A stretch of 64,000 nucleotides of DNA from Hydrogenivirga caldilitoris (GCF_003664005.1 NZ_RCCJ01000001.1:1674001-1738000), one strand, 5' to 3'; counted from the stretch's first letter, positions 29,482 to 41,627 are shown. Numbers and translations: made by a program. Notes: a model not told the origin generated them from the sequence alone.

Positions 29482-30048
29482 TTACCTTCCTCTATGTGTC
29501 GCTATGCTCACTATGTTAAATATATCTTCACCTTCCTCAAGGGCTTTTAGTAGTTTTTCAAACATATAGGCATCGTCCCTGTTTGTCTTTTCTTGGGTCA
29601 TTAGGAGTTCTGCAATAAATATGAGGAACTTCACTGAGTATTCTCCTTTCTCACTCAATTCTGCATACTTGTTAAGCTCTTCTCTATATGTTTTTTCAAG
29701 GTGGTTTACGCCTGTCCTTAACTTCCTATCTTCTTCAGACTTTATTGGTTTTATATCTTTCCATCGCCCCAATAAAAAACTTATAAGTTCTCTCGTCTTT
29801 TCAGGGTTTGCCTGCATCTTCATGAGTATATCAACCGCCCAGTGTATGTGTTTTGGGGTTCTTATCCTTGACCACCCACCGTTATGGTTTTTCTGACGAT
29901 ACTTTATGAGTATGTCATACTCACTCAGAGAACCTTCATAAACTCCCACTATATACTGACCATCTATTTCAAAAACATTTATGAGCTTGTGCCCTTTCAG
30001 TTTCATGCATTCAGGGAATCTCCCTCTGTGACAATCCCGAATGGGCAT
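29482..30048 (-). CDS. Unknown protein coupled to the Dam-family methylase; candidate restriction partner
   Basis: 188 aa, not recognised. Features: an N-terminal Cys/His/Arg stretch (MPIRDCHRGRFPEC), IKYRQKNHNGGWSRIRTPKH, and a helical C-terminal half with many charged residues. No PD-(D/E)xK, HNH or GIY-YIG motif is convincing, although GVYEGSLSEYDILIKYRQK could hold an E...E/D-x-K arrangement. Position suggests either a restriction endonuclease or a specificity/control factor. It begins four bases after the trpB2 stop, with GAGG in the end of trpB2 as ribosome site. Confidence 0.75.
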   Translation of the reverse strand: MPIRDCHRGRFPECMKLKGHKLINVFEIDGQYIVGVYEGSLSEYDILIKYRQKNHNGGWSRIRTPKHIHWAVDILMKMQANPEKTRELISFLLGRWKDIKPIKSEEDRKLRTGVNHLEKTYREELNKYAELSEKGEYSVKFLIFIAELLMTQEKTNRDDAYMFEKLLKALEEGEDIFNIVSIATHRGR

Positions 30049-30052
30049 ATCC

Positions 30053-31354
30053 TTAACTATCCTCTAGCTCTCCCCTCAGATACTTGTCGTAAGCTGAGAG
30101 GTCAAAGTATCCATGTCCTGAGAGGTTAAAAAGTATGACCTTTTCCTCGCCCGTTTCCTTGCACCTGATAGCCTCATCTATAGCCGCCTTTATAGCGTGG
30201 GAGGATTCTGGGGCAGGAATTATCCCCTCTGTCCTCGCAAAGGTGACTGCAGCCTCAAAAACTTCCGTTTGCTTATAAGCCACCGCATCTATGTATCCAA
30301 GGTCGTAAAGTTTGCATACTAAGGGAGCGTCTCCATGGTATCTCAAGCCTCCTGCGTGTATGGGCGGGGGAACGAAATCGTGCCCGAGTGTATACATCTT
30401 TATGAGGGGTGTAAGACCAACCGTATCACCGAAGTCGTATCTATACTCACCTTTCGTAAGGGTGGGGCAGGCTTGGGGCTCCACTGCGAGAACCTTCAGG
30501 TTGGGTTTATCCCCCCTTAATTTATCTGCCAGAAATGGGAAGGACAACCCGGCAAAGTTTGAACCTCCGCCCACGGCACCTATCACAACGTCAGGATAAA
30601 ACCCAGCTTCCTCCATCTGTCTCTTGGCTTCCAAGCCTATAACTGTCTGATGAAGGAGGACGTGGTTCAGGACACTTCCGAGGGAATACTTTGTGTCATC
30701 TCTCGTTGCTGCCTCCTCTATAGCTTCGCTTATAGCTATTCCCAGACTTCCCGGATGCTCAGGGTCTTTTTCGTAAAACTGCTTACCAGCGTTAGTGTAA
30801 GGGCTTGGTGAGGGTATAACTTCTCCCTTCCAAGTTTCCATCAGTACCCTTCTGTAAGGTTTCTGGTTGTAGCTTACCCTGACCATGTACACCCTGCACT
30901 CTATACCGAAAAACTGGGTAGCGAAGGAAAGAGCGCTTCCCCATTGACCAGCACCTGTTTCAGTTGTGAGCCTTTTAACGCCAGAAATTTTATTGTAATA
31001 AGCCTGGGCAACCGCAGTATTGGGCTTGTGAGAGCCAGGAGGTGAGACGCTCTCGTTTTTGTAGAATATTTTGGCTGGCGTTCCAAGAAATTCCTCAAGG
31101 TTCTTTGCCCTATGAAGGGGAGTGGGTCTCCATAGGGAAAGTATGTCCAGAACTTCCTCGGGGATATCTATCCACTCCTGGTCTGAGACCTCTTGCATAA
31201 CAAGTGGTTCAGGGAATATAACCAGAAGCTTTTCCGGAGACACGGGCTCTTTCGTTTCCGGATCAAGGGGCGGTTCAAGGGGTTCTGGCAACAAAGGTGC
31301 TATGTTCAGCCATTTCCTGGGTATCTCTCCTTCAGGAAGCAGGAATTTTCTCAC
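30053..31354 (-). CDS. trpB: Tryptophan synthase beta subunit, TrpB2 type
   Basis: 433 aa from the GTG at 31354, which follows AAAGGAGGGCTAAAG; an earlier in-frame TTG lies upstream of that ribosome site. Length over 430 and the N-terminal extension ([19 protein letters not shown]) mark the TrpB2 branch. The PLP lysine is in [11 protein letters not shown], and the phosphate loop is [11 protein letters not shown]. TrpB2 condenses indole with serine and usually does not need TrpA. No trpA is adjacent. A main TrpB1 may exist elsewhere. Confidence 0.93.
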   Translation of the reverse strand: MRKFLLPEGEIPRKWLNIAPLLPEPLEPPLDPETKEPVSPEKLLVIFPEPLVMQEVSDQEWIDIPEEVLDILSLWRPTPLHRAKNLEEFLGTPAKIFYKNESVSPPGSHKPNTAVAQAYYNKISGVKRLTTETGAGQWGSALSFATQFFGIECRVYMVRVSYNQKPYRRVLMETWKGEVIPSPSPYTNAGKQFYEKDPEHPGSLGIAISEAIEEAATRDDTKYSLGSVLNHVLLHQTVIGLEAKRQMEEAGFYPDVVIGAVGGGSNFAGLSFPFLADKLRGDKPNLKVLAVEPQACPTLTKGEYRYDFGDTVGLTPLIKMYTLGHDFVPPPIHAGGLRYHGDAPLVCKLYDLGYIDAVAYKQTEVFEAAVTFARTEGIIPAPESSHAIKAAIDEAIRCKETGEEKVILFNLSGHGYFDLSAYDKYLRGELEDS

Positions 31355-31391
31355 CTTTAGCCCTCCTTTAGGGTTTAATTGCAATTTTAAC

Positions 31392-31419
31392 TTGAAAAGG
31401 GCATGTCGTGTCTTAATTT
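31392..31419 (+). promoter_or_regulatory. folC promoter, close to the start codon
   Basis: TTGAAA (31392-31397) is 16 bases from TAATTT (31414-31419). The folC ATG at 31429 is nine bases past the -10, so transcription would start two or three bases before it. No Shine-Dalgarno is present. Confidence 0.55.
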
Positions 31420-31428
31420 TCCTTATTC

Positions 31429-32652
31429 ATGAAGCTATGGGACCTGTATAAAGGGAGAGATTACAAGATAGAACCCACTTTAAACAGGATAAGGGAAGCT
31501 GTTAACTACGTTGGGGAACCCCACAGAAGCTATCCCAGTATCCTTATAGGAGGAACAAACGGAAAAGGGTCTTCCTGCGCCTTTTTAGAGCGCATACTCA
31601 GGGAACATGGTTTTAAAACTGGTTGGTTTGTTTCACCTCACCTCGTTTATGAAAACGAAAGATGGAGGGTAAAGGGGACACCCATGGAGGATTCAACGCT
31701 TGAAGGCTATGTAAGTGAGCTAAAAGGTGTGTTTGAGAGGTTTAACCTTACCTACTTTGAGGCTGCCACACTTATAGCTCTGCTCTACTTTAAAGATTCA
31801 GAAGTTGATGTGGCTGTACTTGAGGTTGGTATGGGCGGGAGATGGGACGCCACGAAGGTGAGTGAGCCTATTCTTGCAGGCATAACGAATGTTGAAAGAG
31901 ACCACACAAAATGGCTGGGTAGAAATATTGAGGAGATAGCGAGAGATAAGCTCCACCTTTATATGGAGGGGAAGCCTTTCGTTATAGGGAGTTCCCGCTA
32001 TCCCCTTTATCCTGTGGCTGTTGAGATGGGTATAAGGAACATGGTGGTTGCAGGGCAAGATTACCTATACAGAGGGGAGTTAAAAGCTGGGTTGAGCTTC
32101 TTGTCATGGTATGAATTCAACGGTTTTGAGCTCAAGGACGCTGAACTTGGTTTGCTTGGCAAGTGGCAAATTGATAACGCCTCCTTTGCGTTGACCTTGG
32201 GCAGTCTATTTACAGAACTTGAAGAGGAGGTCACAAAGAAGGCTCTGAAGCTGACAAGATGGGAAGGTAGGATGGAGGTTATTAGATATAAACCTCTACT
32301 CATACTTGACGGCTCTCACAATCCTTACGCCGTAAATAAGGTTGTAAAGGAGGTCAAAAGACTCTTTCCGTCTATAAAGTTCCTCTTCACAGGGCTTTTT
32401 GAAAAGGACTGGGCGCTATCAATGGAGGTTATACGCAGATATGCGGACTCCATATACCTTGTTCAAGTGAGCCATTACAGAGGTGAGCCAGTGTCAAATC
32501 TTTACAAGAAGGCCGTTGAGCTAGAGTTTAAGGAGATTGTAGTCTTGAGCTCTCCTTCGGAGGTTTTGAAAATAGAGGAAGACCTATGTGCTCTAGGTTC
32601 CCTTTACCTGATAGGTGAAATTAAAGAAGCTTTTGCAAATGCCGTTATATAA
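31429..32652 (+). CDS. folC: Folylpolyglutamate synthase / dihydrofolate synthase
   Basis: 407 aa Mur-ligase-fold enzyme. The P-loop is LIGGTNGKGSSCAFLE, followed by WFVSPHLVYENERW, VAVLEVGMGGRWDATKV, GITNVERDH and LLGKWQIDNASFAL, with C-terminal LILDGSHNPYAV. It adds glutamates to folates and may also make dihydrofolate. It has a promoter very close to the ATG and faces away from trpB2. The downstream EAL-HDOD gene begins 14 bases after the stop. Confidence 0.93.
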   Translation: MKLWDLYKGRDYKIEPTLNRIREAVNYVGEPHRSYPSILIGGTNGKGSSCAFLERILREHGFKTGWFVSPHLVYENERWRVKGTPMEDSTLEGYVSELKGVFERFNLTYFEAATLIALLYFKDSEVDVAVLEVGMGGRWDATKVSEPILAGITNVERDHTKWLGRNIEEIARDKLHLYMEGKPFVIGSSRYPLYPVAVEMGIRNMVVAGQDYLYRGELKAGLSFLSWYEFNGFELKDAELGLLGKWQIDNASFALTLGSLFTELEEEVTKKALKLTRWEGRMEVIRYKPLLILDGSHNPYAVNKVVKEVKRLFPSIKFLFTGLFEKDWALSMEVIRRYADSIYLVQVSHYRGEPVSNLYKKAVELEFKEIVVLSSPSEVLKIEEDLCALGSLYLIGEIKEAFANAVI

Positions 32653-32665
32653 AATAGGTTCTACC

Positions 32666-33928
32666 ATGTATGTGCTTTTTAAGCAGCCGATCTTTGACAG
32701 AGAGGGGAACATCGCCTTCTATGAGGTTATGCTCAAAGACATTAAGACCAAGGAGTTTCCAAAAGACCTTGACCCGCTCAAAGCAACCTCAATAACGATA
32801 AATATAGTTACTGATGTAGGTCCGGATAAGATAGGAAACGGCAAGCCTGTCTTTATAAACGTACCATCCCTTTTCTTGGAAGCTACCATGTTTGAACTCT
32901 TATCTCCTGAGTTTGTTGGTATAGAGCTTGTTGATAACAGGGACATAACCAACGAGCTTCTAAAAGCGGTTAACGAGCTCGTGGATAAAGGGTTTGTGTT
33001 CTGTATAGATGATTTTGGTTTTGAAAAGGTAAACTACCTGCCCCTTTTGAACAAGTGCCACATGGTAAAGATAAACTGGAAGGAGCTCGTTTATAGCAAG
33101 GAAGAGCTTGCAGAGGTTATGGGGATTCTCAAAGAGTTGAAGAAGGGGATAATCGCAAAGCATATAGAGACGGAAGAGGACTACGATAGAGCAAAAAAGG
33201 CAGGTGTTGATTACTTCCAGGGGTTCTATCTTGCAAAACCCATACCGATAAGGGACATAAGAAGTCTTTATTTTATGAAAGGAACGGTGATAAAGTTATA
33301 CGAGGCGCTAAAGAACAGAGACCTGAAGAGGGTTGCACAGGTTATAGAACAGGATGTGGGGGCAACTTACAGACTCCTCAGATTTGTTAAGTCCCTGTAC
33401 AGGGAGAGAGCTCACGATATAAACTCCGTTGAGGACGCTATATCCTTTCTTAGCCTTAACAATGTTGCTAACTTTACCCTTGCCCTTGCCATAACTGAGC
33501 TATTTGCGGCTCACGAAGAGGAAGAGCTTATAAAGAGGTCCCTTCTGAGGGCAAGTCTATCCGAGGAACTTGCAAAGCTTTACGCTCCGGGACTTGAAGA
33601 GAAAGCCTATATAACGGGTCTATTCTCCCTCACCGATGAACTTATGGGAGAGCACCCTCAGGATATAGCCAAAGAGCTTGAGCTTGATGAGGATATAATA
33701 GAAGCTTACGAGAGCAGATATAACGAACTCGGTTTGATACTTTCCCTTGTTGAGCTCCTTGAGGAGGATATGGACAACGACGGTATAACAGAAAAGGTCG
33801 CAAACATACTCAAGATTCCAAAGGAGAAGGTTGTAAAAGCTATACAAAATGCGAAGAAGATAACGAAGGAGATCACTTCAACCGGCAAACCCAGTCGTAA
33901 GGGGAAGCGGAAGGGAACTACTCGGTAG
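32666..33928 (+). CDS. Degenerate EAL-HDOD signalling protein (YuxH-like), paralogue 1
   Basis: 420 aa from the ATG at 32666 (MYVLFKQPIFDREGNIAFYE). This start aligns with the paralogue at 60.7-62.0 kb (MDLSVYRRAILDREGNLFAYE). Residues ~1-195 resemble an EAL domain that has lost the EAL glutamate and metal ligands (FCIDDFGFEKVNYLPLL remains). Residues ~200-400 are an HDOD helical domain (VIEQDVGATYRLLRFVKS, SLNNVANFTLALAI). Such proteins are regulatory, not hydrolytic. It converges on ccsA with an 11-base overlap. Confidence 0.85.
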   Translation: MYVLFKQPIFDREGNIAFYEVMLKDIKTKEFPKDLDPLKATSITINIVTDVGPDKIGNGKPVFINVPSLFLEATMFELLSPEFVGIELVDNRDITNELLKAVNELVDKGFVFCIDDFGFEKVNYLPLLNKCHMVKINWKELVYSKEELAEVMGILKELKKGIIAKHIETEEDYDRAKKAGVDYFQGFYLAKPIPIRDIRSLYFMKGTVIKLYEALKNRDLKRVAQVIEQDVGATYRLLRFVKSLYRERAHDINSVEDAISFLSLNNVANFTLALAITELFAAHEEEELIKRSLLRASLSEELAKLYAPGLEEKAYITGLFSLTDELMGEHPQDIAKELELDEDIIEAYESRYNELGLILSLVELLEEDMDNDGITEKVANILKIPKEKVVKAIQNAKKITKEITSTGKPSRKGKRKGTTR

Positions 33929-34853
33929 CGTAACTGTGTAGCCCAGGGAAGTAAAGATTTATAGCGAAGAAGCATATAAGTACCGTTATGAAACCGAACA
34001 CGACCATCCAGGCTACACGCTTTCCCTTCCATCCCATAAGCTGTCTTGCATGGAGATAAGCACCAAAGAATAGCCACACTATAAGAGACCAGACCTCCTT
34101 TGGGTCCCAGCTCCAATATCCCCCCCAGGCTTCGTTAGCCCAGGCAGCCCCAAGTATTATTGAAGCTGTCCATACCGGGAAAACTATAGCTATGGATTTA
34201 TAGGTTATCTCGTCAAGAACCTCTTTGGAAGGTAGGTACCTCTTAGCCCAGCTGTTGTCTCTGAAGCGTTCTTTGATAAGGTATGCGACCGCACCCCCAA
34301 AAGCCACCGTAAATCCTGCATAACCTATAAAGGCGGTAACAACGTGAATGTACAACCAGTAGCTCCTGAGTGCAGGCATAAGGGGCTGTATCTGGGAAGA
34401 GGCTTTAAAGACAGCGTAAGCTGAGGTGAAGAATATAAGAGGTGTTACGAAAGCCCCTATAAGCCTGAAACCGTACTTCCTCTCTATGAGAAGATATATA
34501 GAACCCGCCACGAAGCTCCAGAAGGTCAGAGCTTCAAAAAGGTTACTCCAGGGAGGATGAAATACACCCATCTGGTAGCTCTCTATAGACCTTCTGAGCA
34601 TACCGCTGAGGTTAAACAGGAGTCCCAGGAAAAGTATGCTCGTTGCAGCCCTGCCCAGAATGGTTTCCCTTATAAGCAGATAGGATAGGTAAAGGAGGGA
34701 AGCAAGCCCGTAAGATAACATCGCGGACTTGTACCAGAAGGTGTTTTCATAGGGAAGCAGTGAGAGGAAACCAGCTGTAAGCAATCCCCCGAAAACGAGC
34801 AGGAGGTCTATGGGTAAACTCAACCTTTTCTTTTCTACAACAACCTCTTTCAT
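33918..34853 (-). CDS. ccsA: Cytochrome c biogenesis protein CcsA/ResC type
   Basis: 311 aa with about eight membrane helices. The Trp-rich heme-handling motif WGGYWSWDPKEVWSLI near residue 245 and the histidines at the helix ends are diagnostic of CcsA, which with CcsB/ResB delivers and attaches heme to apocytochromes c (system II). No ResB is adjacent. A cytochrome c respiratory chain in the cell is implied. It follows rplI on the same strand by 12 bases. Confidence 0.93.
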   Translation of the reverse strand: MKEVVVEKKRLSLPIDLLLVFGGLLTAGFLSLLPYENTFWYKSAMLSYGLASLLYLSYLLIRETILGRAATSILFLGLLFNLSGMLRRSIESYQMGVFHPPWSNLFEALTFWSFVAGSIYLLIERKYGFRLIGAFVTPLIFFTSAYAVFKASSQIQPLMPALRSYWLYIHVVTAFIGYAGFTVAFGGAVAYLIKERFRDNSWAKRYLPSKEVLDEITYKSIAIVFPVWTASIILGAAWANEAWGGYWSWDPKEVWSLIVWLFFGAYLHARQLMGWKGKRVAWMVVFGFITVLICFFAINLYFPGLHSYATE

Positions 34854-34865
34854 AGCTCAAATAAT

Positions 34866-35318
34866 TTAAGACGTCTCCTCGGGTTTGACATCAAGTTTTA
34901 TCTCAACAGACACATCCCTGTGAGGGCGAACCGTTATAGTGTAAACGCCAACCTGCTTTATTGCGTGGGGGAATATAACGCTCTTCCTGTCAACCTCTAT
35001 CCCTTTTTCTTTAAGTGCGGTTACCACATCTGTTGCTGTTACAGAACCAAAGAGCTTACCAGCCTCACCCACGGGCTTTTTAACCTCAATTACAACACCT
35101 TCCAGCTTTTTAGCAAGCTCCTGTGCCTTCTTCTTCTCCCTCTCCAGCTTCCTTCTCTTCTGCTTTAGAACTTCCTGTATGTGCCTTACGTTCCCCTTGG
35201 TCGCTGGAACTGCAAGACCTCTTGGTATGAGGTAGTTGTTGGCAAAACCCTCCTTAACACTGACTATATCTCCAAAGAATCCGTATCCAGGAAGGTCCTT
35301 CGTAAGTATCACCTTCAT
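34866..35318 (-). CDS. rplI: 50S ribosomal protein L9
   Basis: 150 aa, standard length. The N-terminal MKVILTKDLPGYGFFGDIVSVKEGFANNYLIPRG domain, central long helix and C-terminal domain (GKLFGSVTATDVVTALKEKG) are all present. L9 binds 23S domain V and bridges ribosomes. Last gene of rpsF-ssb-rpsR-rplI. A good Shine-Dalgarno (TAGGAGGAAGAGAT) precedes it. Confidence 0.98.
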   Translation of the reverse strand: MKVILTKDLPGYGFFGDIVSVKEGFANNYLIPRGLAVPATKGNVRHIQEVLKQKRRKLEREKKKAQELAKKLEGVVIEVKKPVGEAGKLFGSVTATDVVTALKEKGIEVDRKSVIFPHAIKQVGVYTITVRPHRDVSVEIKLDVKPEETS

Positions 35319-35336
35319 ATCTCTTCCTCCTATAGC

Positions 35337-35564
35337 TTAGACTACGACGTAAGGCAGAAGCGCCAACTGGCGTGCCCTCTTTATCTGAAGGGCAAGCTTC
35401 TTTTGATGTTTGTTGCACAGGTTAGTTTGCCTCCTTGCCTTTATCCTCGCCCTTTCTGTCATAAACTGCCTGAGCTCTTCATAGTTTTTGTAGTCAGGCT
35501 CCTTGTTATTCTCACAAAAGTAACAGGTCTTTCTCTTTGCTGGTCTTTTAATAGCCATCTTCAA
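35337..35564 (-). CDS. rpsR: 30S ribosomal protein S18
   Basis: 75 aa. KRKTCYFCENNKEPDYKNYEELRQF has the CxxC-containing N-terminal part found in thermophiles, then the conserved RARIKARRQTNLCNKHQKKLALQIKRAR core. S18 binds 16S rRNA as a heterodimer with S6, and the dimer can also bind the operon leader. Confidence 0.98.
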   Translation of the reverse strand: MKMAIKRPAKRKTCYFCENNKEPDYKNYEELRQFMTERARIKARRQTNLCNKHQKKLALQIKRARQLALLPYVVV

Positions 35565-35582
35565 TCCTCCTGAATAAGTAGT

Positions 35583-36032
35583 TTAAAAAGGTATTTCATC
35601 GTCTTCATCAAAGGGTTGTTCTTTCTCTCCAAGCTCCTTTAACTCCTCTTCAAGCTTTTCAACCTCTGAGTCCTTATCAATGATTTCCTCCTCTTCAATC
35701 TCCTCTATCTTAGGTTTCCTAATGATCTTTACCGATTCCGCAACTACCCTGATTCTGCTGTAATTCTTTCCGTCTTGTCCGGTCCATCTGTCCTGGGTTA
35801 GCCTGCCCTCTACGACAACTTGATATCCTTTTGAAAGCCTTTCCGCAAGGTCTTCAGCCAGCTTCCCGTAAGCTTTTATGTCAAAGAAGTGGCTCTCCTC
35901 TTTCCATTCATCACCGGTTCTGTACCTTCTGTTCCATACTATTCCAAATTCCGTTATCGGCGTTCCGGAAGGCAGATATCTTATAACAGGGTCACTGGTA
36001 AGCCTTCCTATTAGGAGTACCTTATTTAGCAC
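35583..36032 (-). CDS. ssb: Single-stranded DNA-binding protein
   Basis: 149 aa. The OB fold starts MLNKVLLIGRLTSDPVIRYLPSG and continues with FDIKAYGKLAEDLAERLSKGYQVVVEGRL. The C-terminal acidic tip EQPFDEDDEIPF recruits repair and replication partners. It overlaps rpsF by 11 bases, in the classic bacterial rpsF-ssb-rpsR order. Confidence 0.98.
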   Translation of the reverse strand: MLNKVLLIGRLTSDPVIRYLPSGTPITEFGIVWNRRYRTGDEWKEESHFFDIKAYGKLAEDLAERLSKGYQVVVEGRLTQDRWTGQDGKNYSRIRVVAESVKIIRKPKIEEIEEEEIIDKDSEVEKLEEELKELGEKEQPFDEDDEIPF

Positions 36033-36363
36033 TTTTAATAACCTCGCTCTCCTTTATCTGGAAATTGAGCCACCTTATAACATCCTCGTTTATCTTGAGT
36101 TGGAAATCAAGCTCGTTGGGTAGCTGGGAATTATCAGTCCTGTACTGAATGAGAAAGTACCTGCCGTGGTTGAAGTTATCAACCCTGTAAGCCAGGGTCT
36201 TTGTTCCCCAGTCCTGGAAGTGAAGGACCTCGCCACCCTTTGATTCAATGAACTTTTTTATGCTCTCAGCCTTCTGCTTCACCTCTTCTTCTGTAAAGGT
36301 CGGCTTGAGGACAAAAACCGTTTCGTAAAATCTTACCGTTTTGTAGTGCCTGTTCTTTGGCAT
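36022..36363 (-). CDS. rpsF: 30S ribosomal protein S6
   Basis: 113 aa. YETVFVLKPTFTEEEVKQKAESIKKFIES and DWGTKTLAYRVDNFNHGRYFLIQY are the family core. First gene of the operon. A strong Shine-Dalgarno (CAGGAGGTGAGAG) precedes ATG. The leader carries a candidate S6:S18 binding hairpin 25 bases upstream. Confidence 0.98.
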   Translation of the reverse strand: MPKNRHYKTVRFYETVFVLKPTFTEEEVKQKAESIKKFIESKGGEVLHFQDWGTKTLAYRVDNFNHGRYFLIQYRTDNSQLPNELDFQLKINEDVIRWLNFQIKESEVIKSAK

Positions 36364-36388
36364 CTCTCACCTCCTGGTCTGTTTGGTC

Positions 36389-36410
36389 CCCTCCTGTAAT
36401 CGGAGGAGGG
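36389..36410 (-). promoter_or_regulatory. Candidate S6:S18-binding leader hairpin of rpsF
   Basis: On the minus strand a perfect 7-bp stem CCCTCCT/AGGAGGG encloses an eight-base loop CCGATTAC. Known bacterial rpsF leaders that bind the S6:S18 complex contain a hairpin with a conserved CCG resembling the 16S site. The loop begins with CCG and the hairpin lies just before the rpsF ribosome site, so autogenous control is likely. Assignment is by eye. Confidence 0.6.
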
Positions 36411-36443
36411 AACGAGGCATGTAGCCAATTTTACCACAAATTC

Positions 36444-39496
<3,053 letters not shown>

Positions 39497-39509
<13 letters not shown>

Positions 39510-40267
39510 ACAACAACTGCAGGCTCGCTTTCAACACCAAACTCATTTACAGCACGGACCTCATAAAGGGTCCTCCTTTTGGGCAACTTATCTACGAATA
39601 AGTTCTGAACTGTCGGTACAGGAGTAATGAGTTCTCCATTCCTGTAGACCACAAACCTGACTTCCTCTTCCTTTGACCACCAGTATATGTAAAGGTTCCC
39701 CCCTTTTACTATAAGCTTTAACCCTTCAGGTTTTTGAGGTTTTGGGGGTTCCTTTGCCGGCACCTCAACTACAAGGGGATAGGTTTCAGCCCCATCCAAG
39801 ACTTTAGTTATGGCAACCCTGTACGTTCTGTATTTCCTTTTGAACTCAAGCCTATTACCTCTTATATCAGTTATGACCTTAGGTACTATCTCTCCGTTAT
39901 AGGGGTATACTTTGTAAAACCCCTCTCGGTCAAGAGTCACAACAACGCTCTCCTCCAAGACCTTTACGCTACCCGTGATTTTATCCGTAGGTGCTTCCTG
40001 CACACAGGACAACTCTTCTTTCCCCTTCGTATGCTTGACCTTAAAGCAGAAATGCATAGGTTCTTTTCTTAGAAAATAAGAGCCCTTTCTCTGGAATCCT
40101 TCAGGGATTACCTCGTTGCTACTGGGGATAATATAGACGGTTTCGCCTATCCTGAGCATCGTATATTCAGGCTTTGGAAGGGGTTTAACGTCAGATTTTA
40201 TGCCGCAAGAGTACAGTAAAAGTAGATTTAAAACAAGAAAACTACATTTTAAAAAAAATCTATTCAT
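39497..40267 (-). CDS. Lipoprotein of unknown function
   Basis: 256 aa from the ATG at 40267 (MNRFFLKCSFLVLNLLLLYS). The lipobox is LLYSCG, so the mature protein is lipid-anchored. The rest is beta-rich; residues ~170-256 (KPEGLKLIVKGGNLYIYWW...LYEVRAVNEFGVESEP) resemble a fibronectin type III domain. Function unknown; adhesion or secretin-accessory roles are guesses. A TATAAT lies 11 bases before the start and no Shine-Dalgarno is seen. It converges on accC with a 13-base overlap. Confidence 0.82.
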
Positions 40268-40326
40268 GTTCAAATTAAATTATAAAACCTTTTATATTCA
40301 AGATATTAAACTCTGGCTCACAGGGG

Positions 40327-40354
40327 TTGACATATCTGATGAATTTTTTAAAAT
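40327..40354 (+). promoter_or_regulatory. Promoter of the kamA-like gene
   Basis: TTGACA (about 40327-40332) is followed after 16 bases by TAAAAT in an AT-rich intergenic stretch. The leader is about 65 bases to the kamA ATG at 40424. The 150-base intergenic region 40268-40423 also holds the lipoprotein promoter on the other strand. Confidence 0.65.
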
Positions 40355-40423
40355 AAAACACCCCAAAGAGCAGGCTCTATGAGGGGCAGCTTCATCTTGT
40401 TCAGAAATTAGGAGGTGGGTAGT

Positions 40424-41554
40424 ATGAATAAAAAGGTTAAGTATATAATAAAACTTGAATCAATCCCTGAACTTAAGGAGCAAGAGAAGAAGGAGCTTGC
40501 AAAAGTTACATCAAAATTCGCATTTAGAACAAACGATTATTACAACTCCCTTATAAATTGGGAGGACCCTGAAGACCCTATAAGAAGGATAGTTATTCCG
40601 ACTACGGAGGAGCTTGATGTATGGGGCAGGCTGGATGCCTCCAACGAAAGCAAGTACATGAAGGTTCACGGACTTGAACATAAGTATCCAGATACAGCTC
40701 TTCTCCTTGTTACAGACGTCTGCGGAATATACTGCAGGTTTTGCTTTAGAAAGAGGCTCTTTATGAATGACAATGACGAGGTGGCAAGGGACGTCTCTGA
40801 AGGTATTGAGTACATAAGGAATCATCCGGAAATAAACAATGTCCTCCTTACAGGAGGAGACCCACTGGTTCTGGCAACCTTTAAGTTAGAAAAGACACTT
40901 AAATCCCTGGCAGATATACCTCATGTGAGGATAGTGAGGATAGGGTCAAAGATGCTCGCTGCCAATCCTTTCAGAGTGCTTAACGATTCTTCACTCTTGA
41001 AGCTCTTTGAATGGTTCAATACCGAAACCGGAAAGAAACTTTACCTGATGAACCACTTCAATCATCCCAGAGAACTTACCAGGGAAGCTAAGGAAGCCGT
41101 TAGTCTAATTCAGAAAACCGGAACTACCCTTACAAACCAGACACCCATACTTAGGGGGATAAACGACGCTCCAGAGGTTTTAAGAGACTTACTGGAAGAA
41201 CTTTCTTTTATTGGGGTACCGCCCTACTACGTATTTCAGTGCAGACCTACCGCGGGGAACAAGACATACTCAACCAAGATAGAAGAGACTATAGATCTCG
41301 TTGAAACTGTCAGGGCTAAGGTTTCTGGTCTTGCGGCAAGGGTAAGATATGTGATGTCTCATGAAACGGGCAAGATAGAGATATTGGGTAAAACGGAGGA
41401 GTTTGTCTTCTTCAGGTATCACAGGTCCGCCGACCCTGAAAATGCCGGAAGGTTCCTGATTTTCAGAAGAAATCCGGAGGCTTACTGGTTTGACGACTAC
41501 ACAGAGCTTGTAGACGAGTATAAGGCTGAACTTGAGGAAGAATATTCCTTCTGA
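40424..41554 (+). CDS. kamA: Lysine 2,3-aminomutase family radical SAM protein
   Basis: 376 aa from the ATG at 40424, eight bases after AGGAGG; a GTG at 40415 is too close to that site. The radical-SAM cluster ligands are CGIYCRFCF (CxxxCxxC), and NNVLLTGGDPLVL binds SAM. QCRPTAGNKTYSTKIEE and the PLP-binding region are KamA-like. The product would be beta-lysine, used as compatible solute, in lysine breakdown, or on EF-P by the EpmB branch; which applies is unresolved. No ablB or epmA lies next to it. Confidence 0.88.
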   Translation: MNKKVKYIIKLESIPELKEQEKKELAKVTSKFAFRTNDYYNSLINWEDPEDPIRRIVIPTTEELDVWGRLDASNESKYMKVHGLEHKYPDTALLLVTDVCGIYCRFCFRKRLFMNDNDEVARDVSEGIEYIRNHPEINNVLLTGGDPLVLATFKLEKTLKSLADIPHVRIVRIGSKMLAANPFRVLNDSSLLKLFEWFNTETGKKLYLMNHFNHPRELTREAKEAVSLIQKTGTTLTNQTPILRGINDAPEVLRDLLEELSFIGVPPYYVFQCRPTAGNKTYSTKIEETIDLVETVRAKVSGLAARVRYVMSHETGKIEILGKTEEFVFFRYHRSADPENAGRFLIFRRNPEAYWFDDYTELVDEYKAELEEEYSF

Positions 41555-41627
41555 GAAAACCTGGGTCCTGTTAAATAATTTGTAGTTGAAATCACGTGGG
41601 AGTCCGTATAAATTTTCCTCTTGAGTT

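Noticed and set aside
35950-35975. GCCGATAA sigma-28-like sequence in ssb
   Set aside because: It is inside conserved ssb codons with no gene start downstream; taken as chance.
40200-40382. 60-codon plus-strand frame before kamA
   Set aside because: Overlaps the lipoprotein start antisense, sits in the AT-rich promoter region, and is Lys/Phe-rich by composition.
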